DNA from: Rhodospirillales bacterium
GTDB taxonomy: Bacteria > Pseudomonadota > Alphaproteobacteria > Rhodospirillales > Casp-alpha2
DNA length: 64,000 bases
Assembly: GCA_021775095.1 (NCBI GenBank)
Contig: JAJFII010000055.1
Coordinates: 1 to 64,000, forward strand
Direction of reading: 5' to 3'
The translations under genes and the position numbers were made by a program. This document shows positions 8,520 to 17,208 of this stretch, in pieces. The notes under the pieces are model-generated. The model was given only the letters and a program-made list of their open reading frames with translations. It did not search any database and had not been told where the DNA came from. Each line of letters begins with the position of its first letter. The stretch's first letter is position 1.

Positions 8520-9128
8520 ATGGCCTGGATCAAAACCGTCCCCTACGACCAATCGAGCGGCAAACTCCGCAAACTCTATGACCGGGTCAAGGGACCGGAC
8601 AACAACGTCGACAACATCATGATGTCGCACAGCCTGCGCCCGCACTCCATGGAAGGCCATATGGCGATCTATAAATATGTTTTGCACCATACCAACAACA
8701 CGCTGCCGAAATGGTTTCTCGAGACCATTGGCGTGTGGGTCAGCCTGCTCAATAACTGCTCTTATTGTGTTGATCACCATTTTTCCGGCCTCCAGCGGTT
8801 ATTAGATGACGCCGCCCGGTCGCGGGAAATCCGGGCCGCCCTGGACGGTGGAAACATTGACCAGGGGCCCTTCGATCCGGCCCAGAAAGCCGCCCTGACT
8901 TATGCAAAAAAACTCACCCAGACGGCCGATCAGGTGACCGAAGGGGATATTAACACCCTGCGCGCGGCCGGCCTCGATGATGGCGAAATTTTGGAAATCA
9001 ATCAGGTCACCGCCTATTTCAGTTACGCCAACCGCACGGTTCTCGGCCTGGGCTGTTCGACCGACGGTGACATCCTTGGATTGTCGCCCAACAATTCAAA
9101 TGACGAAAACGACTGGTCCCATAAATAA
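8520..9128 (+). CDS. AhpD-like / carboxymuconolactone decarboxylase family protein
   Basis: 202 residues, all-helical peroxidase-related family. The redox motif NNCSYCVDHH carries Cys80, Cys83 and His86/87, as in AhpD-type alkylhydroperoxidases. It starts 18 bases after the ATPase gene and is the last gene of the importer operon. It may detoxify peroxides or act as a thiol-disulfide partner for the catabolic enzymes opposite. A decarboxylase role is unlikely because the CxxC motif is of the peroxidase type. Confidence 0.82.
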   Translation: MAWIKTVPYDQSSGKLRKLYDRVKGPDNNVDNIMMSHSLRPHSMEGHMAIYKYVLHHTNNTLPKWFLETIGVWVSLLNNCSYCVDHHFSGLQRLLDDAARSREIRAALDGGNIDQGPFDPAQKAALTYAKKLTQTADQVTEGDINTLRAAGLDDGEILEINQVTAYFSYANRTVLGLGCSTDGDILGLSPNNSNDENDWSHK

Positions 9129-9545
9129 AAGACGCCCCTAAATCTAAATATCCATTGCCGTTTGAAGCTTCGTTTTATCCTCTCAATTTGACTGTCGAAT
9201 TTCCGAGATGACCGAATTCAGCGGTAATACCCCCTTTTATAGGAGCGCTTTGAGGAAATATATTGTCCCTTGGATAACCGAATTCAGTGCCCGCAATCGT
9301 CGACGAAACCGCTTGTGGTCAGCAAGTTCCTTACTCCAGGCCCGGCCCTAGTGGTCAGGACCAGCAGCACGATAAGGACCGTAACCGCCATTCCTGTTAA
9401 CCTTACGACTGACGGTCGACACCGGTCGACGAAACTCTCGTGCAATTAACGGCACCGGATTTAGCAGACGTTTGATAGTGGTGACAGCGGCTCGCGACAT
9501 TGTCATACTGACAAAAACTGGAACCTCACAAGAGATCCCGCAGGC
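9129..9545. other. 417-bp intergenic region without recognisable gene
   Basis: No coding frame with credible codon use or ribosome site was found. It contains a direct repeat of the 11-mer accgaattcag (near 9210 and 9273) and a ggtcgacaccggtcgac motif near 9414-9430 that can pair with itself. It probably carries the 3' end of the importer operon and the promoter of the 9546 gene. Confidence 0.5.
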
Positions 9546-10850
9546 ATGGCCAAGTTAACTCAAAAGCATCGCGACCGAATTTCCGAAGTCTGCATATTGC
9601 TCCGCAAGGCGGAGCGGCCTGTCCGGGTATTGAGGAGCGTCGCATGGCCATCGGCAACGGCGGAGGTTTTTTTTAAAAATGGTGGCCGGGAATTGCCAAT
9701 AGTCAGCTACCCGCCCATCGATGCGGCTCCGGTCATTGAAGCCATGGAAAAAGCCCGGCGATTGGCTGATGGTTCGTCACCCATACACACGTGGTTGCAA
9801 CGGGTTTCCAGGGTGATTGAAACCGGCGCCCGGATGATCAGCGCAACTGGCACGGCTGATTTTTATAAGTATTCTGTCGAGCTTTATAAATCGCCGTCGG
9901 AACCCATGCTCGATCAAGTTACGTTGCCGCTGGCACTGGCTCAGCAACTCGATGAGACCCTTTCGGCGTTCAACCACAACACGCTGAACAGACGACTTGG
10001 CTTCGGTGCCAACGAAACAACAATGTCGGCAGAACAACTTGGCAACAGAATGCGACCGATCCTCACGCGGTTTTTTGGCGACGTTTCACCGAAAATCGAT
10101 ATCGAAGACAACCTGTCGGCCAACGCCCTGGCCGGCAGTCAATACATCCGCCTCCGGCGCGGCGCGGTATTTTCCGAACGCGATCTGCAGCAATTGGTCC
10201 AGCACGAAGCGTTCGTGCACGTTGGAACGTCGTTAAATGGCCGCGCCCAAGAAAAAATCCCGATCATCGGCTCCGGACATCCCGGCACCACCCGCACCCA
10301 GGAAGGTTTGGCCGTGTTTTCGGAAATGATCAGTGGTGCCATGGATCCGGCGCGAATGCGGCGCCTGGCCGACCGGGTAATTGCCATTCAAAAGAGCATC
10401 GACGGCGCGGATTTTCTCGATCTTTACAAATACTTCGTCGAGCAAGGCAACGATCCCCGGCAAGCCTTCGAAAGTGCCCGGCGCGTGGTTCGGGGCGGCC
10501 TGACGACCGGCGGCGCACCCTTCACCAAGGATGTCGTGTATCTTGAAGGGTTGTTGAGTGTGCACAATTTTCTGCGGGCGACCGTGCAGTTTGGCCGGAT
10601 CGACTGCCTCCACCTCTTGTTTTGCGGCAAGCTCGACATCGAGGATCTGCCGGCGATCATGATGCTGGTGGAGAACGGCATGTGCTCGTTTCCGAAATTC
10701 TTACCACCGTGGGCCGCCGACTCGGCGTTTCTGATTTCGTATCTCGCTTATTCATCGTTCCTCAATCGGGTTAATCTGGAGATCGTACGCAATCATTATA
10801 CCGATCTCCTCAGTCAGGTGCCGGTCATTGATAGTGGCAGGCTTCCTTAA
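9546..10850 (+). CDS. DUF1704 / tyrosine-carboxypeptidase-like metalloprotein
   Basis: 434 residues. The putative zinc site is HEAFVH (residues 220-225) followed by TRTQEGLAVFSE (about 250-261), the pairing that defines DUF1704 (flavohemoglobin expression-modulating QEGLA motif proteins). Eukaryotic relatives include MATCAP tubulin carboxypeptidases. The bacterial substrate is unknown; proteolysis of a C-terminal tail is inferred only from the fold relation. No signal peptide is evident, so it is cytoplasmic. The gene stands alone between long gaps with no operon partner. Confidence 0.85.
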   Translation: MAKLTQKHRDRISEVCILLRKAERPVRVLRSVAWPSATAEVFFKNGGRELPIVSYPPIDAAPVIEAMEKARRLADGSSPIHTWLQRVSRVIETGARMISATGTADFYKYSVELYKSPSEPMLDQVTLPLALAQQLDETLSAFNHNTLNRRLGFGANETTMSAEQLGNRMRPILTRFFGDVSPKIDIEDNLSANALAGSQYIRLRRGAVFSERDLQQLVQHEAFVHVGTSLNGRAQEKIPIIGSGHPGTTRTQEGLAVFSEMISGAMDPARMRRLADRVIAIQKSIDGADFLDLYKYFVEQGNDPRQAFESARRVVRGGLTTGGAPFTKDVVYLEGLLSVHNFLRATVQFGRIDCLHLLFCGKLDIEDLPAIMMLVENGMCSFPKFLPPWAADSAFLISYLAYSSFLNRVNLEIVRNHYTDLLSQVPVIDSGRLP

Positions 10851-11019
10851 AAGCGCCGGCCCCCCGCATCGGATAACGCCAGTAACAGGCGGCGCAAATT
10901 AATTTAATAACCGGCTGGTGAATATCGATCCGGTAGGGGCCCTGATAAAATTTGTCCTGCGCCAAACCAAATCCGGAACTGCTGTGCCGCTGGACCCTAC
11001 TTAGGGGTTATGCCCGGAC

Positions 11020-11052
11020 CCAGCCGGGTGCCTGTTACGGCCACCCGGCTGG
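11020..11052 (-). terminator. Hairpin downstream of peroxiredoxin gene
   Basis: A perfect 11-base stem (ccagccgggtg at 11020-11030 and cacccggctgg at 11042-11052) with an 11-base loop lies 25 bases past the end of the peroxiredoxin gene. No clear T-run follows on either strand, so it may be a weak terminator or an mRNA-stabilising 3' hairpin. Confidence 0.45.
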
Positions 11053-11076
11053 CATCCAGAGGAAATGCCAATGCGA

Positions 11077-11736
11077 TCAGTTGGGCTGTTTTACCAGACG
11101 CAGGTAAGGTTTAAGGGTTTTCCAGCCATCTGGGTATTTTTCCTTGGCCATCTCGTCGGTGACGGCCGGGACAATGATCACGTCGTCGCCATCTTTCCAG
11201 TTCACCGGCGTCGCCACCTTGTGGGCAACCGTTAACTGCATGGATTCCAAGACCCGCATGATCTCGTCAAAATTACGCCCCGTGGTCATCGGATAACTCA
11301 TCATCAGTTTGATGTTTTTGTCCGGTCCGATAATAAACACGGTGCGCACCGTGGCATTGGTCATGGCCGTGCGGTTTTCCATGGCGGCGTTTTCGTCTGC
11401 CGGAAACATGGAGTACAGCTTGGCGACCTTCAAATCCGTATCGGCGATCATCGGGAAATTAACTTTGGTGCCCTGGGTTTCTTCAATATCCTTGGCCCAT
11501 CCGGCATGATTATCAACCGGGTCAATGCTCAGCCCGATCACCTTGCAATTGCGTTTCTCGAACTCCGGTTTCAGCTTTGCCACATATCCAAGTTCGGTTG
11601 TGCACACCGGGGTAAAGTCCTTGGGATGAGAAAACAAAATACCCCAGCTATCGCCCAGCCAGTCATGAAAATTGATTTTGCCATCCGTTGTTTCCGCATC
11701 GAAATTCGGTGCCTGATCGTTAATTCTGAGTCCCAT
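11077..11736 (-). CDS. 1-Cys peroxiredoxin (Prx6 type)
   Basis: 219 residues, the usual length for Prx6-type enzymes, which reduce hydrogen peroxide and alkyl hydroperoxides in the cytoplasm. The peroxidatic Cys45 is in FTPVCTTE, and the conserved Arg lies in NATVRTVFIIGPDK. The C-terminal extension with TPVNWKDGDDVIIVP is typical of the 1-Cys group, which lacks a resolving cysteine. Single gene, followed by a hairpin. No OxyR-type site was recognised upstream. Confidence 0.94.
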   Translation of the reverse strand: MGLRINDQAPNFDAETTDGKINFHDWLGDSWGILFSHPKDFTPVCTTELGYVAKLKPEFEKRNCKVIGLSIDPVDNHAGWAKDIEETQGTKVNFPMIADTDLKVAKLYSMFPADENAAMENRTAMTNATVRTVFIIGPDKNIKLMMSYPMTTGRNFDEIMRVLESMQLTVAHKVATPVNWKDGDDVIIVPAVTDEMAKEKYPDGWKTLKPYLRLVKQPN

Positions 11737-12024
11737 AATCCGCCCCTTTATTAAAAATGAATGTATCCTATCGATGGTCTTTTATTTAATCCGCTAACCC
11801 GCCATTGCAAATCAAAACTTAGTCAGACCCCGCATTACAAAACAAATGCTAAGGCGAACCGTGAATTTTGGCCGCATCCAATGGTTTCGGAATTTTTATT
11901 GCAACCCCATCGATCCACTTACCAATTAAGGCCTCAGGATGATCACCGGATTGTCAGACAACGTTAACCCAGGTCTCGCCTGTTTTGCCCTATAGTCCCT
12001 TATACCACGACGGAGAGGGGACCC

Positions 12025-12591
12025 ATGCGTTTTTTTCATTTTTTATTTTTGCTGTCCATAATGGTTTTGACGAACCTACCGTCAACCCTTTCTGCCCAAT
12101 CGACGGCCCTGGCCCCAACCCTTGATGGCCGCCTCAAATCGTTCATCCGCGCCATGCAACCGCTGACCAACCAGCCAGCTCCGGCGTTAACCGAAAAACC
12201 CCTGCTCATTACTTTTTTTGCCAGTTGGTGCCCGCCCTGCGGGCCGGAATTTGCCGAAATCAATGAACTGCGCAACCGGTTTCCGGCGACCGCCGTGGAG
12301 ATGATCGCCATCAATATCTTCGAACAACACTTTGAAGATGCCGGCGGCATTCGTATGAAACGTTTTTTGCGCCGCACAAAACCGGCCTTTCCGGTGCTGC
12401 GCCCGACCGATGAACCGCTGGCCCTAAAAAAACTGGGCAACCTCGACCGGATTCCGACGGTCTATTTGTACAGCGGCTCAGGCCACCCCATCTACACCTT
12501 TATCCACCAGCAAGACGCCGCAAAAACTCATATTACGGCGACGGAAATCGCGCCGCATATTGCTGCCGCCCTGGCCGCCAAAAAGCCCTGA
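12025..12591 (+). CDS. Exported TlpA/ResA-like thioredoxin-fold protein
   Basis: 188 residues with a signal peptide (hydrophobic residues 4-20, then LSAQS). The active site is WCPPC (Cys69, Cys72) in FFASWCPPCGPEF, typical of TlpA/ResA/DsbE proteins that act in the periplasm. A cis-Pro-like RIPTVY segment lies near residue 147. Likely role is reduction of periplasmic disulfides, for example in cytochrome c maturation or stress repair. Start at 12025 follows a GGAGAGGGG run about 6 bases upstream. No maturation genes adjoin it, so the partner is unknown. Confidence 0.85.
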   Translation: MRFFHFLFLLSIMVLTNLPSTLSAQSTALAPTLDGRLKSFIRAMQPLTNQPAPALTEKPLLITFFASWCPPCGPEFAEINELRNRFPATAVEMIAINIFEQHFEDAGGIRMKRFLRRTKPAFPVLRPTDEPLALKKLGNLDRIPTVYLYSGSGHPIYTFIHQQDAAKTHITATEIAPHIAAALAAKKP

Positions 12592-12678
12592 AACGGCGTT
12601 TTTTCAACTGGGAATATCCCTCGGCACCGGTTAATCTAAAGCATCCGCTGCCTATTCCTGTATGACCTTGGAGCCCCC

Positions 12679-13782
12679 ATGCCGCGTCTCATTCCCCGTC
12701 CCCACATCGACGCCCTGGCGGTTAGCGGGCCGCCACTAATGCCGGAACCGGATGCGGTCCTGGCGCAGGGGTTGCGACGTCTGAACCTCAACGAAGCGCC
12801 GGTTCCGCCATCACCAAAAACCCTGGCGGCGATGACCCATGCCTTGACAGATGTCTGTAAATATCCCGATCACAGCTGCACCGCCCTGGCAAAAGTCCTG
12901 TCCGAGGCGTTACAGGTTGAGCAGAACCGATTGTTTTTTGGCGGCGGCTCGGGCGAATTGCTTCTGGCATCGGCGCTGATCGCAATCGGCCCCGGTGACC
13001 CTGCGGTTATCCCCGTCCCGACCTTTCCAACTTTTGCCAAAGGGGTTCAATTGAACCGGGGAACCCTTATTGGAGTGCCGGTTAAAGAAGATGGCCGCAA
13101 TGATGTCAGAGCCCTGGTCCGGGCGATCACGCCACAAACCCAGGTGGTTTATGCCTGCACCCCCAACAATCCCACGGGCGGCATGTTAAGTGGCGAAGAC
13201 ATCGATTACCTAACGGGTGCCGTTCCCGACGACGTTCTTTTGATCATGGACGAAGCGTATCAGGAATTTGCTGCCTTTGACGGCGGGCCTGACTGTCTCG
13301 CCCTGCTGGCAAAACGCCGTGGCCATTGGATCAGTTCACGGACCTTCTCGAAAGCCTATTCCCTGGCCGGTATGCGGGTCGGATATGGCATCGCCAGTTC
13401 AGCCCGCCTGGCGCAAGCCTACTGGAAAGTCCGGGGCAATTTTACCGTCAACCGGGTCGCCATCGCCGGTGCCGTTGCGGCCTATGGGGATGTCGAATAT
13501 CGCGAGGTTTATTTGACAGAAAATGCCCGGCAACGGAGCCGGATCGCCGAGGGCATCAGCACCTTGGGTTTTATGCCGTTCCCGACATCGGCTAATTTTG
13601 TCACCGCACGGGCCCCCGGCCCGACCGACGATCTGGTTTCTTATTTGGCCAAACATCATATTCTGGTGCAATCCCTGAGCTGGCCGGGTAGCGGACCCTG
13701 CCTGCGTATTTCCGTCGGCTGCAATGACGACACCAACGCCCTGTTAAACACCATCGGGACATTTATGAGAGAGAATAATTAA
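12679..13782 (+). CDS. HisC-like PLP aminotransferase (class I/II)
   Basis: 367 residues, resembling histidinol-phosphate aminotransferase. The PLP lysine is about residue 225 in SRTFSKAYSLAGMRVGYG; TPNNPTGG and IMDEAYQEF are the cofactor-pocket motifs, and RISVG near the C-terminus holds the substrate-carboxylate arginine. No other his genes are nearby. It is separated by one base from an FAD 2-hydroxyacid dehydrogenase, so it may act on an amino acid or amino-alcohol phosphate in a small catabolic unit rather than in histidine synthesis. Confidence 0.85.
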   Translation: MPRLIPRPHIDALAVSGPPLMPEPDAVLAQGLRRLNLNEAPVPPSPKTLAAMTHALTDVCKYPDHSCTALAKVLSEALQVEQNRLFFGGGSGELLLASALIAIGPGDPAVIPVPTFPTFAKGVQLNRGTLIGVPVKEDGRNDVRALVRAITPQTQVVYACTPNNPTGGMLSGEDIDYLTGAVPDDVLLIMDEAYQEFAAFDGGPDCLALLAKRRGHWISSRTFSKAYSLAGMRVGYGIASSARLAQAYWKVRGNFTVNRVAIAGAVAAYGDVEYREVYLTENARQRSRIAEGISTLGFMPFPTSANFVTARAPGPTDDLVSYLAKHHILVQSLSWPGSGPCLRISVGCNDDTNALLNTIGTFMRENN

Positions 13783-13783
13783 C

Positions 13784-15181
13784 ATGACATCAGCTCTGAA
13801 AGACCTTCTGGACGACGGCGGATATCTGACGGAAGCCGCCGATATGGCCAAATTCAGCCATGATATTGTTGGCGATATTGTCGGCGATCCGATCGGCGTC
13901 GCCCGCCCCCGGAGCACCGAAGAGGTCTCGCAGATCATGGCCTGGTGCCATGCCAACACAGTTCAGGTCGTGCCCCAGGGCGGCAATACGGGACTCTGTG
14001 GCGGCAGCGTTCCCAAGGGCCAGGACGGCACCATTATTCTTTCTCTGGAACGCATGAACGCGGTGCGGGATCTGGATGTTATGGGCAACACGATTACCGT
14101 CGAAGCCGGATGTGTGCTTGCCGACGTTCAGCGCCTGGCGCTCGAAGCCAATCGGTTTTTTCCGGTGTCACACGGCGGTCAGGGTACAGCGCAAATTGGC
14201 GGCAACCTGTCGACCAATTCCGGCGGCAATAACGTGCTTAAATACGGCACGTCGCGGGCCCAGGTGCTCGGTCTGGAAGTGGTTTTGCCGGACGGTCGGA
14301 TCTGGAACGGCATGCGGGCCCTGCATAAGGATACGGCGGGCATCGATCTTAAGCAGATCTTCATTGGCGCCGAAGGCACCCTGGGCATCATTACCGCCGC
14401 CGTACTCAAATTGCGGCCCCAACCGGTATCACGGGAAACTGCACTGGTGGCGATTAAATCGCCCGCCGACGGTTTGTGGTTGCTGCGCAAACTACAGGAT
14501 TATGTCGGCGAAACCGTCTCCAGTTTTGAGCTCATGCACAAAAACGCCGTCGACACCTTTTATGCCTTCAAACCAGATGCACGCCGTCCCTTTGCCGATG
14601 ACCATCCCTATCTGGTGATCATGGAAGCGGAAAGTCCAAGTCGGTTTTTTGATTTAAGAGGTGCCTTCGAAGCCGCCCTGGAAGATGCCTTTAAGGATAA
14701 CAAAGTGCTTGATGCGGTGATTGCCGAAGCCAACCAACACCGCCTTGATTTTTGGGCCATTCGCGAGGGTATGGCCGTTGCCATGGTGGAAGATGACAGT
14801 TGCCTGAAAAGCGACACCTCGGTTCCGGTGGCAGCGATTGCGGATTTTGTCGAAAAGGCAACGGCCGAGTTTGAACGGCTGGTGCCGGGTATCCGTCCGT
14901 CACCCCTCGGCCATATCGGCGACGGCAACATTCACTTTAACGGTCAACGCCCGTTGGATATGCCACGGGAAATTTTTATTACCCATTGGGACAAACTCAA
15001 AGATGCGGTCGAAAATATCTCGGTCGAATTGGGCGGTTCGGTTTGCGCCGAACACGGCGTCGGTCGGATCAAGAAAAAAGCCGTTGCCCGGGCCAAATCA
15101 CCCGAGGAGATGGAGCTGTTTTTCACCCTGAAAAAGGCCCTCGACCCGGACGGCATCTGCAACCCGGGGGCGGTGCTTTAA
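13784..15181 (+). CDS. FAD-linked 2-hydroxyacid dehydrogenase (D-2HGDH/GlcD-like)
   Basis: 465 residues. The N-terminal FAD_binding_4 (PCMH) domain shows VVPQGGNTGLCGGSVP and GGNLSTNSGGNNVLKYGTSR. The C-terminal FAD-oxidase domain shows GHIGDGNIHFN, whose histidines bind a metal, and ends in SVCAEHGVGRIKK...DPDGICNPG. This is the D-2-hydroxyglutarate/D-lactate/glycolate dehydrogenase group; substrate uncertain. It begins one base after the aminotransferase stop with a GAGAGAA box, so the two are one operon. Its TAA stop lies 7 bases before the 29-bp terminal repeat of the element at 15189. Confidence 0.9.
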   Translation: MTSALKDLLDDGGYLTEAADMAKFSHDIVGDIVGDPIGVARPRSTEEVSQIMAWCHANTVQVVPQGGNTGLCGGSVPKGQDGTIILSLERMNAVRDLDVMGNTITVEAGCVLADVQRLALEANRFFPVSHGGQGTAQIGGNLSTNSGGNNVLKYGTSRAQVLGLEVVLPDGRIWNGMRALHKDTAGIDLKQIFIGAEGTLGIITAAVLKLRPQPVSRETALVAIKSPADGLWLLRKLQDYVGETVSSFELMHKNAVDTFYAFKPDARRPFADDHPYLVIMEAESPSRFFDLRGAFEAALEDAFKDNKVLDAVIAEANQHRLDFWAIREGMAVAMVEDDSCLKSDTSVPVAAIADFVEKATAEFERLVPGIRPSPLGHIGDGNIHFNGQRPLDMPREIFITHWDKLKDAVENISVELGGSVCAEHGVGRIKKKAVARAKSPEEMELFFTLKKALDPDGICNPGAVL

Positions 15182-15188
15182 ACGAGAC

Positions 15189-15477
15189 CGTATCTTCCCT
15201 AATTGAAACCACTGAGACAGCGCGTCCGGGTCTCCGACTAGGAAGGGTCCGTGCGGCGATGCTGGCGCATCGCAAACGGGGCCTGACGCGGTTCGGTGGC
15301 CGGGACGCGTTGCCTTTGGTCGAATAGGAGCCCGTCGCGCTGCGTCGAAAACGCTTGACGATGCGCCCGCTGCCCGGCAGGGCCATGGCATGGCCCGAGA
15401 GGGACATCGCCTGCGCGTCTTCTCCTGTCGGGAGGAGCCCCTATCCGATCTCAGTGAATCCAATTAGGGAAGATACG
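15189..15477. mobile_element. MITE-like 289-bp element with 29-bp inverted ends
   Basis: The left arm at 15189-15217 and right arm at 15449-15477 are inverted copies. A perfect 17-base block (cgtatcttccctaattg / caattagggaagatacg) and a perfect 8-base block (cactgaga / tctcagtg) are spaced identically by four less conserved bases. The interior is GC-rich, has no credible gene, and shows weaker inverted similarity further in. Size, inverted ends and lack of a transposase fit a MITE. Flanks (ttaaac before, tctaaaac after) give no certain target duplication. It may also act as transcription stop for the operon before it. Confidence 0.7.
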
Positions 15478-15547
15478 CTCTAAAACCCCAGCGATTGGGC
15501 CTCGTCGCCGACGGGGAAATCGCGGATATCCCCCTGCGCTGCGGCGA

Positions 15548-15985
15548 TCAGTCGCCCGGTTTTATCACACCCTTGGTTAGGATGATATTGCCGTACAGTC
15601 GGTTTTCGCCGGTTGCGACGATGGCAAAACAGCTTTGCACCCGTTCATAAAACGCGAAGCGCTCAATTTGCCCGAGCTCGGCGGGCACATCCGCCACCGA
15701 ATTGATGATCGATTGGAACTCGGTACAAATCTCTGGCTGGGCGTCCGGCTCATTGACGACGCTCATGCGAAAGGCCGGGCACGCCACATAGGTATCCAAC
15801 GGCATCACCGACAGCACCGCTTGCAGGACCTCGGTCGCCGCCAGGCCATCCAGTCGGATCAACCGTTGGGCATTGGTTTCGGCCGGGAAATTACCATCCA
15901 CCAGGGCGATTTCGTCGCCATGACCCATGGAACGGAGCGCGTGTAACAGATCAGGTGTCAGCAGCGGGTTTAGGTTTCTAAGCAT
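15548..15985 (-). CDS. fucU: FucU/RbsD family sugar mutarotase
   Basis: 145 residues. The start MLRNLNPLLTPDLLHALRSMGHGDEIALVDGNFPAE is the FucU pattern, with the catalytic-type histidine in MGHGDEI. The C-terminal YGNIILTKGVI is also typical. The enzyme speeds interconversion of the anomers of L-fucose or related sugars in the cytoplasm. It is 15 bases downstream of an aldo/keto reductase, forming a leftward pair that would convert the sugar to the right anomer for oxidation. Confidence 0.88.
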   Translation of the reverse strand: MLRNLNPLLTPDLLHALRSMGHGDEIALVDGNFPAETNAQRLIRLDGLAATEVLQAVLSVMPLDTYVACPAFRMSVVNEPDAQPEICTEFQSIINSVADVPAELGQIERFAFYERVQSCFAIVATGENRLYGNIILTKGVIKPGD

Positions 15986-16000
15986 TTTAAATCCTCGGTG

Positions 16001-17029
16001 TTAGGGGACGGCGGGTACGGGTGCATCGGCATGAAGCAACCCTTCAGTTTTTAGATCAGACCAGAGAGATGGTGGGATTTGGCGATCCATCATTTTACGG
16101 TTACGCACCACTTCATCGACGTTTTGGCCGCCGGGAATGACCGAAACCACCGCCGGGTGACAGAGCGGAAATCGCAGGGCCGCATCGGCCAGAGCAACCC
16201 CGTGCGACCGGCACAGGGTTTCAATCGATTTAACCCGGTCCAGAATATGCGGCGGAGCGTCTTGATAATTATACTTGGCACCGGCAACGGGACCGGTCGC
16301 CAGGATGCCGCTGTTATAGGGCCCGCCCAATACAATGCCGATGCCGTCGCGTTGGCAAATCGGCAAAAAACTGTCCAGAGCTGCCTGTTCGAGCAAGGTA
16401 TAGCGCCCGGCCAGCAGGAAACAGTCGAACTGGCCCAGTTCGGTTAATCGCTGGCAGGTTTCCCAATTGTTAACCCCGGCACCAATCGCCCGAACCGTGC
16501 CGGCCTGGCGCAGTTCGTCGAGGGCCCGGTAACCGCCGGCCATCACTTCTTGGATGCGTTGCTCCGACGCTTCGGCCGAGCCATGGGTGAAGCGGTCGAC
16601 GTCATGGATATAAACAATATCAATCTGCTCCATGCCGAGCCGCCGGTGGCTGTCTTCCAGGGACTGCATGACGCCGTCGTAGGAATAGTCAAACTCGATG
16701 TTAACGGCGGGAACGTCCATAAAAATCCCACTGTCGACCTCGTCGGCGGCGCAGGGTTTTAACAAACGGCCGATTTTCGTCGACAGCAAAAACCCATCGC
16801 GGGGTTGTTGGCTGAGCACCGCACCGAGCCGCATTTCGCTGAGCCCATGGCCATATTGCGGTGCCGTATCAAAATAACTGACGCCGGAATCCAGTGCCGC
16901 CTGCACCGTCGCCCGGCAATCTTCCTCACTGAGGACCCGCATCATGTTGCCGAGCGGCGCACTGCCAAAGCCCAGTTCACTAAAGGTAATCTGGCGACCC
17001 AGCCGGGTCTTTAAGGTTCGTGTTTTCAT
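16001..17029 (-). CDS. Aldo/keto reductase, L-fucose/aldose dehydrogenase-like
   Basis: 342 residues from the ATG at 17029, chosen because a GGGGGA box lies about 10 bases upstream; in-frame extension to 17095 adds a poorly conserved leader. Motifs are LGFGSAPLGNMM, YFDTAPQYGHGLSE (catalytic Asp and Tyr), LLSTKIGR with Lys, and IVYIHDVD with His. Close to D-threo-aldose 1-dehydrogenase/L-fucose dehydrogenase enzymes that oxidise L-fucose or L-galactose with NAD(P)+. Operon with FucU. A paralogue lies at 49871-50893. Confidence 0.86.
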   Translation of the reverse strand: MKTRTLKTRLGRQITFSELGFGSAPLGNMMRVLSEEDCRATVQAALDSGVSYFDTAPQYGHGLSEMRLGAVLSQQPRDGFLLSTKIGRLLKPCAADEVDSGIFMDVPAVNIEFDYSYDGVMQSLEDSHRRLGMEQIDIVYIHDVDRFTHGSAEASEQRIQEVMAGGYRALDELRQAGTVRAIGAGVNNWETCQRLTELGQFDCFLLAGRYTLLEQAALDSFLPICQRDGIGIVLGGPYNSGILATGPVAGAKYNYQDAPPHILDRVKSIETLCRSHGVALADAALRFPLCHPAVVSVIPGGQNVDEVVRNRKMMDRQIPPSLWSDLKTEGLLHADAPVPAVP

Positions 17030-17208
17030 GGTTTGTTTATCCCCCGTTTGTTTATCTTCGCCGGCCATCGAATTTCCGCACCTGAAAAACCGCAAATGGT
17101 GCTAAAATTCACTTAATTGAGACCTTTTTTTATTCGTCCTTGCATCGACAAAGGAGTGTTCTATAGACATCATAATTATTATCTCTATCGCTGCAATGGG
17201 AGAAACAC

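Noticed and set aside
11761-11967. 68-codon open frame upstream of the TlpA-like gene
   Set aside because: Composition is unlike a protein, no ribosome site, no family.
12679-13782. Naming the aminotransferase hisC of histidine synthesis
   Set aside because: No other his gene is present and the coupled FAD dehydrogenase suggests a different pathway.
14986-15327. Rightward open frame spanning the dehydrogenase end and the MITE-like element
   Set aside because: It is a shadow frame of the dehydrogenase gene that continues by chance into the element.
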